Shown here piece by piece: positions 14,719 through 23,099 of a stretch of DNA of 64,000 bases. Numbering within the stretch: position 1 is the stretch's first letter; each line of letters opens with the position of its first letter. The stretch comes from Dongia sedimenti (GTDB taxonomy: Bacteria > Pseudomonadota > Alphaproteobacteria > Dongiales > Dongiaceae), in the NCBI GenBank assembly GCA_030715195.1, contig JAUYVI010000004.1, forward strand, positions 582,845 to 646,844, written 5' to 3'. Position numbers and translations under genes: made by a program. The notes beneath the pieces are model-generated. The model did no database searches. It had not been told where the DNA came from and saw only the letters and a list, made by a program, of their open reading frames with translations.

Positions 14719-15708
14719 ATGAGTGCCGTCGTCCTTCTCGAAAACGATCAATTGCGGATCGTCGTCGACCCGATGGTCGGCGGCACGATCCGCAGCGTCG
14801 AGCATCGCGGTCTCGGCCTGTCGGTGCTCGGCAAGGTGCCCTGGAAGGCGGAAACGACGCCGCTCGATCCGGCGACGGTCACGGACGAGCGCGTGTGGCT
14901 CAGCCGCTATTCCGGCGGCTGGCCGATCCTGTTCCCCAATGGCGGCGACGCCTGCACCTTTCATGGCGTGTTTCACGGCTTCCACGGCGAGGCCTCGATC
15001 GCGCCCTGGGATATGCAGATGGACGATCGGGCCATCACCCTGCGCCGGCGCTTCCAGACCGTGCCGGTCGAGATGGAGCGCGAGATCACGCTCGACGGCG
15101 ACCTGCTGTCGATCCGCGAGACCGCGCGGGCGATCGGCGCCGAGGCCACGGTGATGTGGGGCCATCATCCGAGCTTCGGTTCCGATCTGCTCGACGGGCC
15201 GGTCGAGATCCAGTCGAATGCCCGCGGCTTCATGAGCGACGACAATTACGACGCGCCGGCCAATCCGCTGCGCCCGGGCGGCAAGGGGCGCTGGCCGATG
15301 GTGCCCAGCAAGACCAAGAACGCGCTGTTCGATCTCAGCCGACCGCGCGAGCCGCTTTCGGCCATGACCTGCCTCGCCGATTTCACCGGCGCCTGGGTTA
15401 CCATCCGCCGGCTCGACAACGCCGTCGGCATCGCACTGTCCTGGGACGAGGCGGTGTTTCCTTATGCCTGGCTCTGGTTCGAGCTCGGCGGCATCACCGA
15501 CGAGCCCTGGAAGGGCCAGACCCGGCTGATCGGCGTCGAGCCCAATACCACTTGGCCCGCCAATGGCCTGGCCGAGGCGGAGGAGCGCGGCGGCCATCTG
15601 CTGACCCTCCGGCCGGGCAGGGAGGTCACCGCCTCGGTCCGGCTGCAGGTCTTCAAGCCGAACGGCGCGGTGCGCGGCGTCAATCCGGACGGACGTGTCA
15701 TCGGCTGA
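14719..15708 (+). CDS. Aldose 1-epimerase (mutarotase)-like protein
   Basis: A 329-residue protein with the galactose mutarotase-like beta-sandwich signature. It begins LENDQLRIVVDPMVGGTIRS, and has FHGVFHGF (about 76-83), WGHHPSFG (about 147-154, likely catalytic histidine) and a late ELGGITDEPWKGQ region. Such enzymes interconvert alpha and beta anomers of free sugars. It stands alone, without close neighbours on its strand, and has a weak ribosome-binding site. It could serve the sugar operon at the left edge of the window, but that link rests on proximity only. Confidence 0.8.
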   Translation: MSAVVLLENDQLRIVVDPMVGGTIRSVEHRGLGLSVLGKVPWKAETTPLDPATVTDERVWLSRYSGGWPILFPNGGDACTFHGVFHGFHGEASIAPWDMQMDDRAITLRRRFQTVPVEMEREITLDGDLLSIRETARAIGAEATVMWGHHPSFGSDLLDGPVEIQSNARGFMSDDNYDAPANPLRPGGKGRWPMVPSKTKNALFDLSRPREPLSAMTCLADFTGAWVTIRRLDNAVGIALSWDEAVFPYAWLWFELGGITDEPWKGQTRLIGVEPNTTWPANGLAEAEERGGHLLTLRPGREVTASVRLQVFKPNGAVRGVNPDGRVIG

Positions 15709-15851
15709 CCGGCAGCGCTCGCCCCCGGTTGTGCTTCACGTGAAGTTGTCCGGTGCTTCCCGCCGGGTTCCTCCGGAAACCGGGTTTAACGGCTTGATAT
15801 CACTGCAACCTCTTGTTTAGCTTGGGGTAGAGGATCGAAGGTCGGGCAGGC
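15709..15851. other. Leader of the Srf-like cluster with a 12-bp palindrome
   Basis: This gap precedes the protease gene that opens the twelve-gene cluster. It contains a perfect 12-bp palindrome, cttcacgtgaag, at 15734-15745, and an imperfect GC-rich hairpin around 15760-15788 that could end the epimerase transcript. The palindrome is a possible operator; nothing in the sequence identifies its regulator. Confidence 0.4.
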
Positions 15852-16958
15852 ATGGCGCGTGGGCTTAGAGGTTCTGGGGTCTGGGCTCTCCTGCTGGCCG
15901 TGCTGATCCTTGCGCTGGTTGCCGTCGGCGCCTGGTGGCTGTTCAACCGGCAGCCGGCCGTGACGGCCGAAGCCCCGAAACCCCTGATCCCGGACGCGGT
16001 CCTGAAGATTCCCGGGGTTCTGCAAAACGAGGTCGCGGCGCTCAAAGAGTCGAACGACCGCCTCGCCACGGGGATCAGTGAAGCGGAAGCCCTGTTGAAG
16101 GGCGATGTCTGCGATCCGAAGCGGCAAGCCGAGCTGGAAGCCTTGCTGCAGAAGGTCGAGTTCGCTTCCCAGCTCGAAACCCCGCCGGCGAAGATCGATG
16201 AAGCCGCCAAGGCGTCGCAGGCGAGCGCCGCATCGGCCGAGGGCGCGGCCGCCTTGCGCAACGACGCATTGGTGCAGCAGCTCCGCGCACAGACCGTGTT
16301 CATTCTGGCGCCCATCGGCGGAGACGACGTGGTGATCGGATCCGGCATGGTCATCGCGCCCGGCCTGGTGCTGACCAATCGCCATGTGGTCGCGGGTTCG
16401 GTCGGACGGGATCTGGTGGTGATGGCATCGAGCTTGTCCAAGCCGCTGCTCGGCCGGGTCAAGGTTCTCTCCGCCGAGCCGACCGGCAATGCCGGCGACC
16501 ATTACTCGGACGACTTCGCCCTGGTCACGGTGGATGGTTCGCTTTCCGCGCCGCCGCTCCGGATGGCGGGCGAGGTCCAGCCGCTGGATCCGGTCATCGC
16601 CGCCGGCTTTCCGGCCAACATCATCACCGCCGACAAGCAGTTCCAGGACCTGCAGGCCGGCCGCGCCGTCGGGATGCCGCAAGTCGTGTTGAGTCGCGGC
16701 GACATCCGTGTGGTCGAGAACCAGGGCGGCCCCACGGCGGTGGTCGCGCACACGGCGGAGATTTCCGAGGGCAACAGCGGCGGTCCGCTGGTCAATGCCT
16801 GCGGGCAGCTGGTCGGCATCAACACCTTCGGCATCCGCCTGCCCGGGCAGGATCGATCGTCCGGCTTCGCCATCGGAGACGCGGCGATCAACCGGTTCCT
16901 CCAGAGCCAGAACGTCGGCCTCGAAACCGGCGAACGCTGCGCCGCCGATCGCATGTAA
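15852..16958 (+). CDS. Membrane-anchored trypsin-like serine protease of the Srf-like cluster
   Basis: A 368-residue protein with an N-terminal signal anchor (about 10-30) and a helical linker (50-145), then a chymotrypsin-fold domain facing the periplasm. The catalytic triad appears complete: His178 in VLTNRHVV, Asp221 (or Asp220) in SDDFALVTV and Ser309 in EGNSGGPLVN. There is no PDZ domain, unlike DegP/DegQ. It is the first gene of the cluster, with 12 bases to the VWA gene. A role in processing or quality control of a partner, such as the exported VWA or SUMF1-fold proteins, is plausible but unproven. Confidence 0.9.
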   Translation: MARGLRGSGVWALLLAVLILALVAVGAWWLFNRQPAVTAEAPKPLIPDAVLKIPGVLQNEVAALKESNDRLATGISEAEALLKGDVCDPKRQAELEALLQKVEFASQLETPPAKIDEAAKASQASAASAEGAAALRNDALVQQLRAQTVFILAPIGGDDVVIGSGMVIAPGLVLTNRHVVAGSVGRDLVVMASSLSKPLLGRVKVLSAEPTGNAGDHYSDDFALVTVDGSLSAPPLRMAGEVQPLDPVIAAGFPANIITADKQFQDLQAGRAVGMPQVVLSRGDIRVVENQGGPTAVVAHTAEISEGNSGGPLVNACGQLVGINTFGIRLPGQDRSSGFAIGDAAINRFLQSQNVGLETGERCAADRM

Positions 16959-16970
16959 GGCGCCGCCCGG

Positions 16971-18512
16971 ATGAGACGCCTTCGCCTTTCACGAACCACC
17001 GCCGACGCGGCCGAGCCGATCCTTCATGAAGGCGCGCCGGCGATCGGCGCCGCTTCGGCGATCCTCGACTATGTCGGCCGCGGTGTGCCGCAGCTGGCGG
17101 GCTTCCTGGCGGAACCCGTCATCGCCGAAGACCGCAGCACGATCGACTGGTACGCGACGATCTCCGGGACCGCGATCCCGCTCGCCTCGCTGCAGGGCGG
17201 CGACAAGGTCGCCGCCGAGGAACGGCTGCAATTCCGCCTCAGCCAGCTCCGGTCGCTGGCCGCCGCGACCCCGGATGCCCGCCTGAAGGCCCTGCTCGAG
17301 GCCGCGGCGCATTATCCGGGGCCGGAGAGCGTCTTCGTGGTCGGGCAGGAACCGGTGCTGACCCAATGGGGCAGCCGCGCGCGCGGCGCAGCGGCGGCGC
17401 CGCCGAGTCCGGCGCGTCCGATGGCCGCGGCCGGCGCGGCGTCGGCACGTTCCTGGCTGGCGCCGGCGCTGCTGGCGCTGCTGCTGCTGGTGGTTCTGCT
17501 GGGCCTGCTCGGCTGGCTGCAGCGCGATCGGCTGATCGCCTGGCTCTACCCCGGCGCGCCGCCGGAGGCGGCGGCGCTGCAGCCGGCGATCGATTTCGGC
17601 CTCGACCAGGTCGCCCAGCTGGAGGCGGAGCGCCAGCGCGCCGCCGCCTTGCGTGACCAGGTGAAGGCGCTGCGCGAGCAGTTCGAAACCAAGAAGGCAG
17701 CCTGCGTGGTTCCGCCGCCGGAGCCGCCGCCCGCGCAACCCGCGCCGCCGCCGGAAAAGAAGGCCGAGGTCCCGCCGCCGCCGAAGAAAGTCGAGCCGCC
17801 GAAGAAGGTGGAGGAGCCGAAGAAGGTCGAGGCGAAGCCGAAGCCCGCACCGACCCCGCCGGCACCCCCACCGCAGGTCGCCGCCGCGCCGCCGCCGCCA
17901 CCGGAGCCGACGCCGAAACAGAGCTGCGAGCAGGCGATCCAGGAGCGCAAGCCCTGGGACGCGCCGGAAGTCGTCTTCGTGATCGATGCTTCGGGCTCGA
18001 TGGCGGAGGATGCGGGCAACGAGACGCGACTCTCGGCGGCGAAGGATTCGGTCGCGGTGATCGCCGACAACCTGCCGGCCGATGTCGACACGGCTTTGGT
18101 CAAGTTCACCGGCTGCAACGCGATCGACAACGACTACTTCCTCAGCCGCGATCAATTGAAGCAGAAGGTCAATGCGCTCCAGCCGCAAGGCGGCACGCCG
18201 CTGGCCCGTTCGATCGAGCGCGCCGCCAACATCCTCAGCAAGAAGAAGCAAACGGTCATGGTCGTGGTGACCGACGGCGAGGACAGTTGCGGCCAGAAGG
18301 ATCCTTGCGCCGCCGCCGCCGCCGCCAAGGCGAGCCATCCCAACCTGACGATCAATGTCGTGGATGTGAGCGGCGAGGGCGGCGGCACCTGCATCGCGCG
18401 GAACGGCGGCGGCCAGGTCCTGGCGGCGCGCACGCCCGCCGAGATCAAATCGGCGATGCAGCAGGCCACCTATCAGAAGACGCTGCCTTCCGCCTGCAAA
18501 GGGACACAGTAG
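16971..18512 (+). CDS. Membrane VWA-domain protein with SrfA-like N-terminal domain
   Basis: A 513-residue protein. The N-terminal domain (about 15-140) matches the N-terminal domain of the next gene product: IDWYATISGTAIP against IDWYATLDGDIVP, and VFVVGQEPVLTQWG against IFIIKGQPVLTFWG. A transmembrane helix follows (162-184), then a helical stretch (205-240) and a Pro/Lys/Glu-rich linker (248-318) long enough to cross the periplasm. The C-terminal VWA domain (330-510) has a complete MIDAS, DASGSM (339-344), for metal-dependent protein binding. The N-terminus is probably cytoplasmic and the VWA domain periplasmic. Its stop codon directly abuts the next start. Confidence 0.88.
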   Translation: MRRLRLSRTTADAAEPILHEGAPAIGAASAILDYVGRGVPQLAGFLAEPVIAEDRSTIDWYATISGTAIPLASLQGGDKVAAEERLQFRLSQLRSLAAATPDARLKALLEAAAHYPGPESVFVVGQEPVLTQWGSRARGAAAAPPSPARPMAAAGAASARSWLAPALLALLLLVVLLGLLGWLQRDRLIAWLYPGAPPEAAALQPAIDFGLDQVAQLEAERQRAAALRDQVKALREQFETKKAACVVPPPEPPPAQPAPPPEKKAEVPPPPKKVEPPKKVEEPKKVEAKPKPAPTPPAPPPQVAAAPPPPPEPTPKQSCEQAIQERKPWDAPEVVFVIDASGSMAEDAGNETRLSAAKDSVAVIADNLPADVDTALVKFTGCNAIDNDYFLSRDQLKQKVNALQPQGGTPLARSIERAANILSKKKQTVMVVVTDGEDSCGQKDPCAAAAAAKASHPNLTINVVDVSGEGGGTCIARNGGGQVLAARTPAEIKSAMQQATYQKTLPSACKGTQ

Positions 18513-19997
18513 ATGTATTCAGGCCCGCTGCTGAAAACCGGCAATCTGCGCGACTATATGGCGCTGGGCGAGATCGGCCAGCCGGTCTATGCGGCCGCCG
18601 ATCAGATCCGCACCGCCGTCCTGCATCAGATCGGGCGCGACGCCGCCGATCTCTTCGCCGTGCCGAAGTTCGATGCGGTCGGCCGCAACATCGACTGGTA
18701 TGCGACGCTGGACGGCGACATCGTGCCCTGGGACGCGGCCTCGCCCGAGGAGCGCGAGACCGCGCGCCAGAAGCTGCTCGATCTCGACGCCCGGATCGAG
18801 AGCCATGCGCGCCGCATCGTCGCCGACCCGCAGAGCAACGACCAGATGGTGTTCGGCCGGCTGCTCGCTCTGTGCAACCACATCCCGGACACCTCGCACA
18901 TCTTCATCATCAAGGGCCAGCCGGTGCTGACCTTCTGGGGCTTCGTGCCGGCTGGCGCCGATCCCGCCCGCCACAAGCTCGCCGATCTGGTGAAGCCGGA
19001 ACCGACCGCCAAGCCGGCCGCCGCGCCGATCGCACCCATGCCCGCGGCCACGGCGGCCGGCGCCACGCTGGCATCCGTGCCAATTGCGGCGGGTGGCGGA
19101 TTCTGGCCCTGGCTTTGGTGGCTGCTCTCGCTACTTCTGTTGCTGCTGATCCTGCTGATCGCGCTGCGGTCCTGCGGCGTGGTCGACGCGCCGGTGCCCT
19201 ATGTCACCGATCAAGGCATCGTCTGGCCGGGCGAGCAGCCGACGACCGAAACCGTCGTCACCCCCGGCGGCGACACGGTGACCGGCACGATCGACGGCAC
19301 CACCAACGGCACGGTGGTGGTCCCCGACGGCACGGTCGATCCGAATGCGCCGGTCGCTCCCGATGCGACCCTGCCGGGCACGACGCCGGAAGACCAGGGC
19401 GCGACCGACAAGACCGAGCAGCCCAATGCCGACCAGACCACGCCGCCCGAGGCGCCGAAGCCGGATGATGCGACCCCGCCCGATGCGCCGAAGCCGGACG
19501 AGCCGACGGCCGGCGAGCAGACTCCGCCGGAGCCGAATACGCCGGATGCACAGCAGCCCGATCAAAAGAACGGCGAGACGCCGCCCAGCCCCGATCAGCA
19601 GGCCGGCGCGCAGCCGCCGATCAAGCCGATCGAGCTTCCCTCCGACGCCGGCACCGCGAACGGTCCCGCCGATTTCATGCAGGGCCAATGGCGCTCGCAG
19701 ACCGGGCTGCGCACCACCGGCTCGAACGCGCCGGCGACCATCGGCTATCAGTTCGACAAGCAGGGCAAGGGCACGACGACCCTGAAACTCGGCAACGGCG
19801 TCACCTGCAGCGGCGCCTCGGCCGCGACCACGCAGAACGGCAAGCTTTCGATCCAGGACCAGGGCGGGCTGCAATGCTCCGACGGTACGCAGTTCCAGGG
19901 CTCGACCGTCGAATGCAACAAGGGCGCCGACGGCAAGACCCATTGCGTAGGGCGCTACCCAAACGGGCAGCAATACGACATATTGCTGGGGCAATAG
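18513..19997 (+). CDS. srfA: SrfA-like membrane protein
   Basis: A 494-residue protein placed immediately before srfB and srfC, as SrfA is in enterobacterial srfABC loci. An N-terminal domain (1-150) is shared with the preceding VWA protein. A single transmembrane helix (197-219) is followed by a Pro/Asp/Thr-rich low-complexity stretch (about 240-375) and a C-terminal domain (385-494) with repeated Gly, Gln and Cys residues (FMQGQWRSQTGL onward) that is probably periplasmic and disulphide-stabilised. The shared domain plus the helix suggests the two proteins form an inner-membrane pair. The SrfA name rests on position and general layout, so it is less certain than SrfB or SrfC. Confidence 0.7.
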   Translation: MYSGPLLKTGNLRDYMALGEIGQPVYAAADQIRTAVLHQIGRDAADLFAVPKFDAVGRNIDWYATLDGDIVPWDAASPEERETARQKLLDLDARIESHARRIVADPQSNDQMVFGRLLALCNHIPDTSHIFIIKGQPVLTFWGFVPAGADPARHKLADLVKPEPTAKPAAAPIAPMPAATAAGATLASVPIAAGGGFWPWLWWLLSLLLLLLILLIALRSCGVVDAPVPYVTDQGIVWPGEQPTTETVVTPGGDTVTGTIDGTTNGTVVVPDGTVDPNAPVAPDATLPGTTPEDQGATDKTEQPNADQTTPPEAPKPDDATPPDAPKPDEPTAGEQTPPEPNTPDAQQPDQKNGETPPSPDQQAGAQPPIKPIELPSDAGTANGPADFMQGQWRSQTGLRTTGSNAPATIGYQFDKQGKGTTTLKLGNGVTCSGASAATTQNGKLSIQDQGGLQCSDGTQFQGSTVECNKGADGKTHCVGRYPNGQQYDILLGQ

Positions 19998-20051
19998 GGG
20001 AGATCATGTTGAGCGCCCACCCATCGCGTCGAAAGCGGAGCGGAGACTTGC

Positions 20052-23000
20052 ATGCTCGCTGAGCTGACCAAGTTCGGCGAGGGCGTCACCCTGATCGCCG
20101 AAAGCGGCCTGCAATTCCTCGATTTCGGCGTCGCCTTCGATCGCATCAACCGCGCGCCGCAAGCCGGCTTCGCGCGCGACGGCTCGGGTGCACTGGTCCG
20201 GCTCGACTATGACGAGGCGGATGACGGTTATCGCCTCCCCGCGCAGGCCGGTGCCGCTGCCGGCACGGTACGAAGCCGCGAGAAGCCGATCATCCAGATC
20301 TCGCCCGGCGACAGCGTGGCGCTGCTCGACGCGACCTGGCTGCCGATCCCGATCCTGCGCGCGCGGCCCGGCCGCAGCTTCGATCTCGGCCCCACCAACT
20401 GGGCTCGGGCGCGGCTGGTCAAGCTCGCTGCGCCCGACGAGGACGGCTTCACCCATCGGCTGACCATCGCCATCGACACCGCCGTCTTGCCGGTGCCGGA
20501 GGACAAGGCGATCGGCTACCTGGCGCCGCACGGCAACGATATCGGCGCCGGCCAGCCGTTCATGCTGGCGGCGCGCGGCTTCGAGCCGCTGCCTTTCGTG
20601 CGGCTGGACTGGGTGGCGCGCTGGATCCGCGACGCCTATCGGCAGAACGCGGCACAGCACCTGCGCTATGAGTCCGAGGATATCGAGCGCGAGATCGGCC
20701 GCGGCTTCGACGTCGCGCATTACCTGACCTTTATCGGCCTCTTGGACCAGTTCTTCGAAATCCCGCGCATCACCCTGCTGCGCAACGAGGACGACCGCGC
20801 CCATCCCACCATCGATGTCGATCTGGTGCTCGATGTCGGCAATTCGCGGACCTGCGGCATCCTGGTCGAGGATCACGACCGCGAGGACAGCTCGCTGCAC
20901 AACCGATATGAATTGGCGCTGCGCGATCTCAGCGAGCCGCAGCATGTCTACCGCGAGCCGTTCGAGAGCCGGCTGGAATTCAACCAGCCGACCTTCGGGC
21001 CGGAGAGCGCTTCCAGCCTCAGCGGCCGCGCCAATGCCTTCAGTTGGCCGACCATCGCCCGGGTCGGTCCCGAGGCGACCAAGCTCTCCGCCCAGCGCCG
21101 CGGCACCGAGGGCGCGACCGGATTGAGCAGCCCGAAGCGCTACCTCTGGGACGAAGAGAGCTATCTCCACGGCTGGCGTTTCAACCAGTTCCAGGGCGAG
21201 GAGACGCGCGAGCGCCTCGCCACCGCCTATCCCTATTGCCAGTTCATCAACGAGGCTGGCGAGCCGCTCTACACGCTCGAGCCCGGCGATCCGCGGCGCA
21301 TTCCGGTCTTCGATCCGCACTACTCGCGCAGCTCCCTGATGATGATCATGCTGTCGGAGGTGCTGCTGCAGGCTTTGTCGCAGATCAACAGCCCGATGCA
21401 GCGCACGCGCCAGGCCCAATCCAACCTGCCGCGCCGCCTGCGCCGGGTGGTGCTGACCGTGCCGCCCTCGATGCCGCTGCCGGAGCAGCGCATCCTGAAG
21501 CGCCGCATGGACGACGCGGTGACCACGGTCTGGAAGGCGATGTCCTGGCACGACGAGACCGCGGCGCCGGACGACGAGACGCATCCGCCCAAGCTGCCTT
21601 TCCCCGAGATCATCATGAAGTGGGACGAGGCGACCTGCGGTCAGGTCGTGTACCTGTTCTCGGAATGCGCCAACCATTTCGGCGGCGATCCGCGGCTGTT
21701 CTTCAAGGTGATGCGCCGCCGCGACGTGAAGCCGAGCGGCGACGAGCGGCTGCGCATCGGCACGATCGACATCGGCGGCGGCACGACCGACCTGGTGGTC
21801 ACCGATTACGTGCTGCTGCCGGCCGAAGGCAATGCGGTGAAGATCGAGCCGCGTCAGCTGTTCCGCGACGGCTTCCGTCTGGCCGGCGACGACATCGTGC
21901 TCGAAACCATCAAGTCGCAGCTCCTGCCGGCGATCGAGGCGGCGCTCACCGCCGCGGGTGCGACCGAGATCGAGTCCCTGCTGTCGCGCCTGATCGGGTC
22001 CGAGAACCTGAAGATCGAGGACCAGGTGCTGCGCCAGCAATTCACCGCGCAGGTGCTGGTCCCCGCGGCGATCACCCTCCTGCATCTCTACGAGAATTAC
22101 GACCCGGTCGAGCGCGCGCCGGTGCGCAGCATGACCATCGAGGATCTGTTGGAGGGCCGCCGGCCGCAGGAGCGGGCGATCGGCTATTTCAACAAGGGTG
22201 TGCGCCGCAGCCTCGGCAACGGTGATGCCGCGTTCGACGTGCTGAAGGTGCCGGTCCCGGTCGATCTCGATCGCCTGCACGACATGTTCATCGGCAAGGA
22301 CATCGACCTCAACGGTCCCTTGAGCTGGCTCTCGGAGGTCGTCGCGCGCTATGCCTGCGACGTGTTGCTGCTGACCGGACGGCCGTCGCGCCTGCCCGGC
22401 GTGCAGGAGCTGGTGCGTTCCTTGATGCCGGTCTCGCCGGACCGCGTGGTGGCGCTGCACAACTACCGCGCCGGCGCTTGGTATCCGTTCCATCGCCACG
22501 GCCGCATCCAGGATCCGAAGACTACCGCGGCGGTCGGCGCCATGCTCTGCGTGCTGGCCGAAGGCCGCCTGCCGAATTTCAGCCTGCTGTCGCAGAAGTT
22601 CGACCTGAAATCGACCATGCGCTATTTCGGCCGGCTCGACGGCAACAACCTCATCCAGCCGGAGGATGTCTATTTCTCCGATATCGATCTCGACGATCCG
22701 GACTACCAGCTCCCCAACCGTTCGATCGTGATCTCCGGGCCCTTGCGGCTTGGCTTCCGCCAGTTGGCGACGCCCTATTGGACCGCGGCGCCGCTCTATT
22801 CGTTGAGCTATCGCGAGGACGCCCGAGCCGAGCTGCACAACCTCTCTTTGCTGGTCACGCTGGAGCTCGACCGCAGCGGCGGCAACCGACGCGCCAAGGC
22901 GGCGCGCGATCAGGGGCTGGAACGCTTCCGCATCGCGCGCGTTGCGGTCCGGGAGCCTGACGGCACGGAGGGCCGCAGCATCGGCAAGGACCGCCTGGTG

Positions 23001-23078
23001 CTGCGCTTCAAGACGCTGAACAGCAACGTGCTCGAGGCGAACGACTACTGGCTCGACACCGGTTCGGTCCTGGTCTAG
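20052..23078 (+). CDS. srfB: SrfB-family protein, actin/Hsp70-fold ATPase
   Basis: A 1008-residue cytoplasmic protein of the length and type of SrfB. Two phosphate-binding loops of the ASKHA superfamily are visible: DVGNSRT starting at Asp261 and DIGGGTTD starting at Asp573, as in Hsp70, actin and MreB relatives. The N-terminal 250 residues precede the first loop and may be a family-specific domain. ATP-driven conformational switching is inferred from the fold. SrfB was named in Salmonella as an SsrB-regulated factor, and its molecular function is not settled. The gene starts 54 bases after srfA and is followed 21 bases later by srfC. Confidence 0.92.
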   Translation: MLAELTKFGEGVTLIAESGLQFLDFGVAFDRINRAPQAGFARDGSGALVRLDYDEADDGYRLPAQAGAAAGTVRSREKPIIQISPGDSVALLDATWLPIPILRARPGRSFDLGPTNWARARLVKLAAPDEDGFTHRLTIAIDTAVLPVPEDKAIGYLAPHGNDIGAGQPFMLAARGFEPLPFVRLDWVARWIRDAYRQNAAQHLRYESEDIEREIGRGFDVAHYLTFIGLLDQFFEIPRITLLRNEDDRAHPTIDVDLVLDVGNSRTCGILVEDHDREDSSLHNRYELALRDLSEPQHVYREPFESRLEFNQPTFGPESASSLSGRANAFSWPTIARVGPEATKLSAQRRGTEGATGLSSPKRYLWDEESYLHGWRFNQFQGEETRERLATAYPYCQFINEAGEPLYTLEPGDPRRIPVFDPHYSRSSLMMIMLSEVLLQALSQINSPMQRTRQAQSNLPRRLRRVVLTVPPSMPLPEQRILKRRMDDAVTTVWKAMSWHDETAAPDDETHPPKLPFPEIIMKWDEATCGQVVYLFSECANHFGGDPRLFFKVMRRRDVKPSGDERLRIGTIDIGGGTTDLVVTDYVLLPAEGNAVKIEPRQLFRDGFRLAGDDIVLETIKSQLLPAIEAALTAAGATEIESLLSRLIGSENLKIEDQVLRQQFTAQVLVPAAITLLHLYENYDPVERAPVRSMTIEDLLEGRRPQERAIGYFNKGVRRSLGNGDAAFDVLKVPVPVDLDRLHDMFIGKDIDLNGPLSWLSEVVARYACDVLLLTGRPSRLPGVQELVRSLMPVSPDRVVALHNYRAGAWYPFHRHGRIQDPKTTAAVGAMLCVLAEGRLPNFSLLSQKFDLKSTMRYFGRLDGNNLIQPEDVYFSDIDLDDPDYQLPNRSIVISGPLRLGFRQLATPYWTAAPLYSLSYREDARAELHNLSLLVTLELDRSGGNRRAKAARDQGLERFRIARVAVREPDGTEGRSIGKDRLVLRFKTLNSNVLEANDYWLDTGSVLV

Positions 23079-23099
23079 GGCGCGCGAGGAACGACAGGC

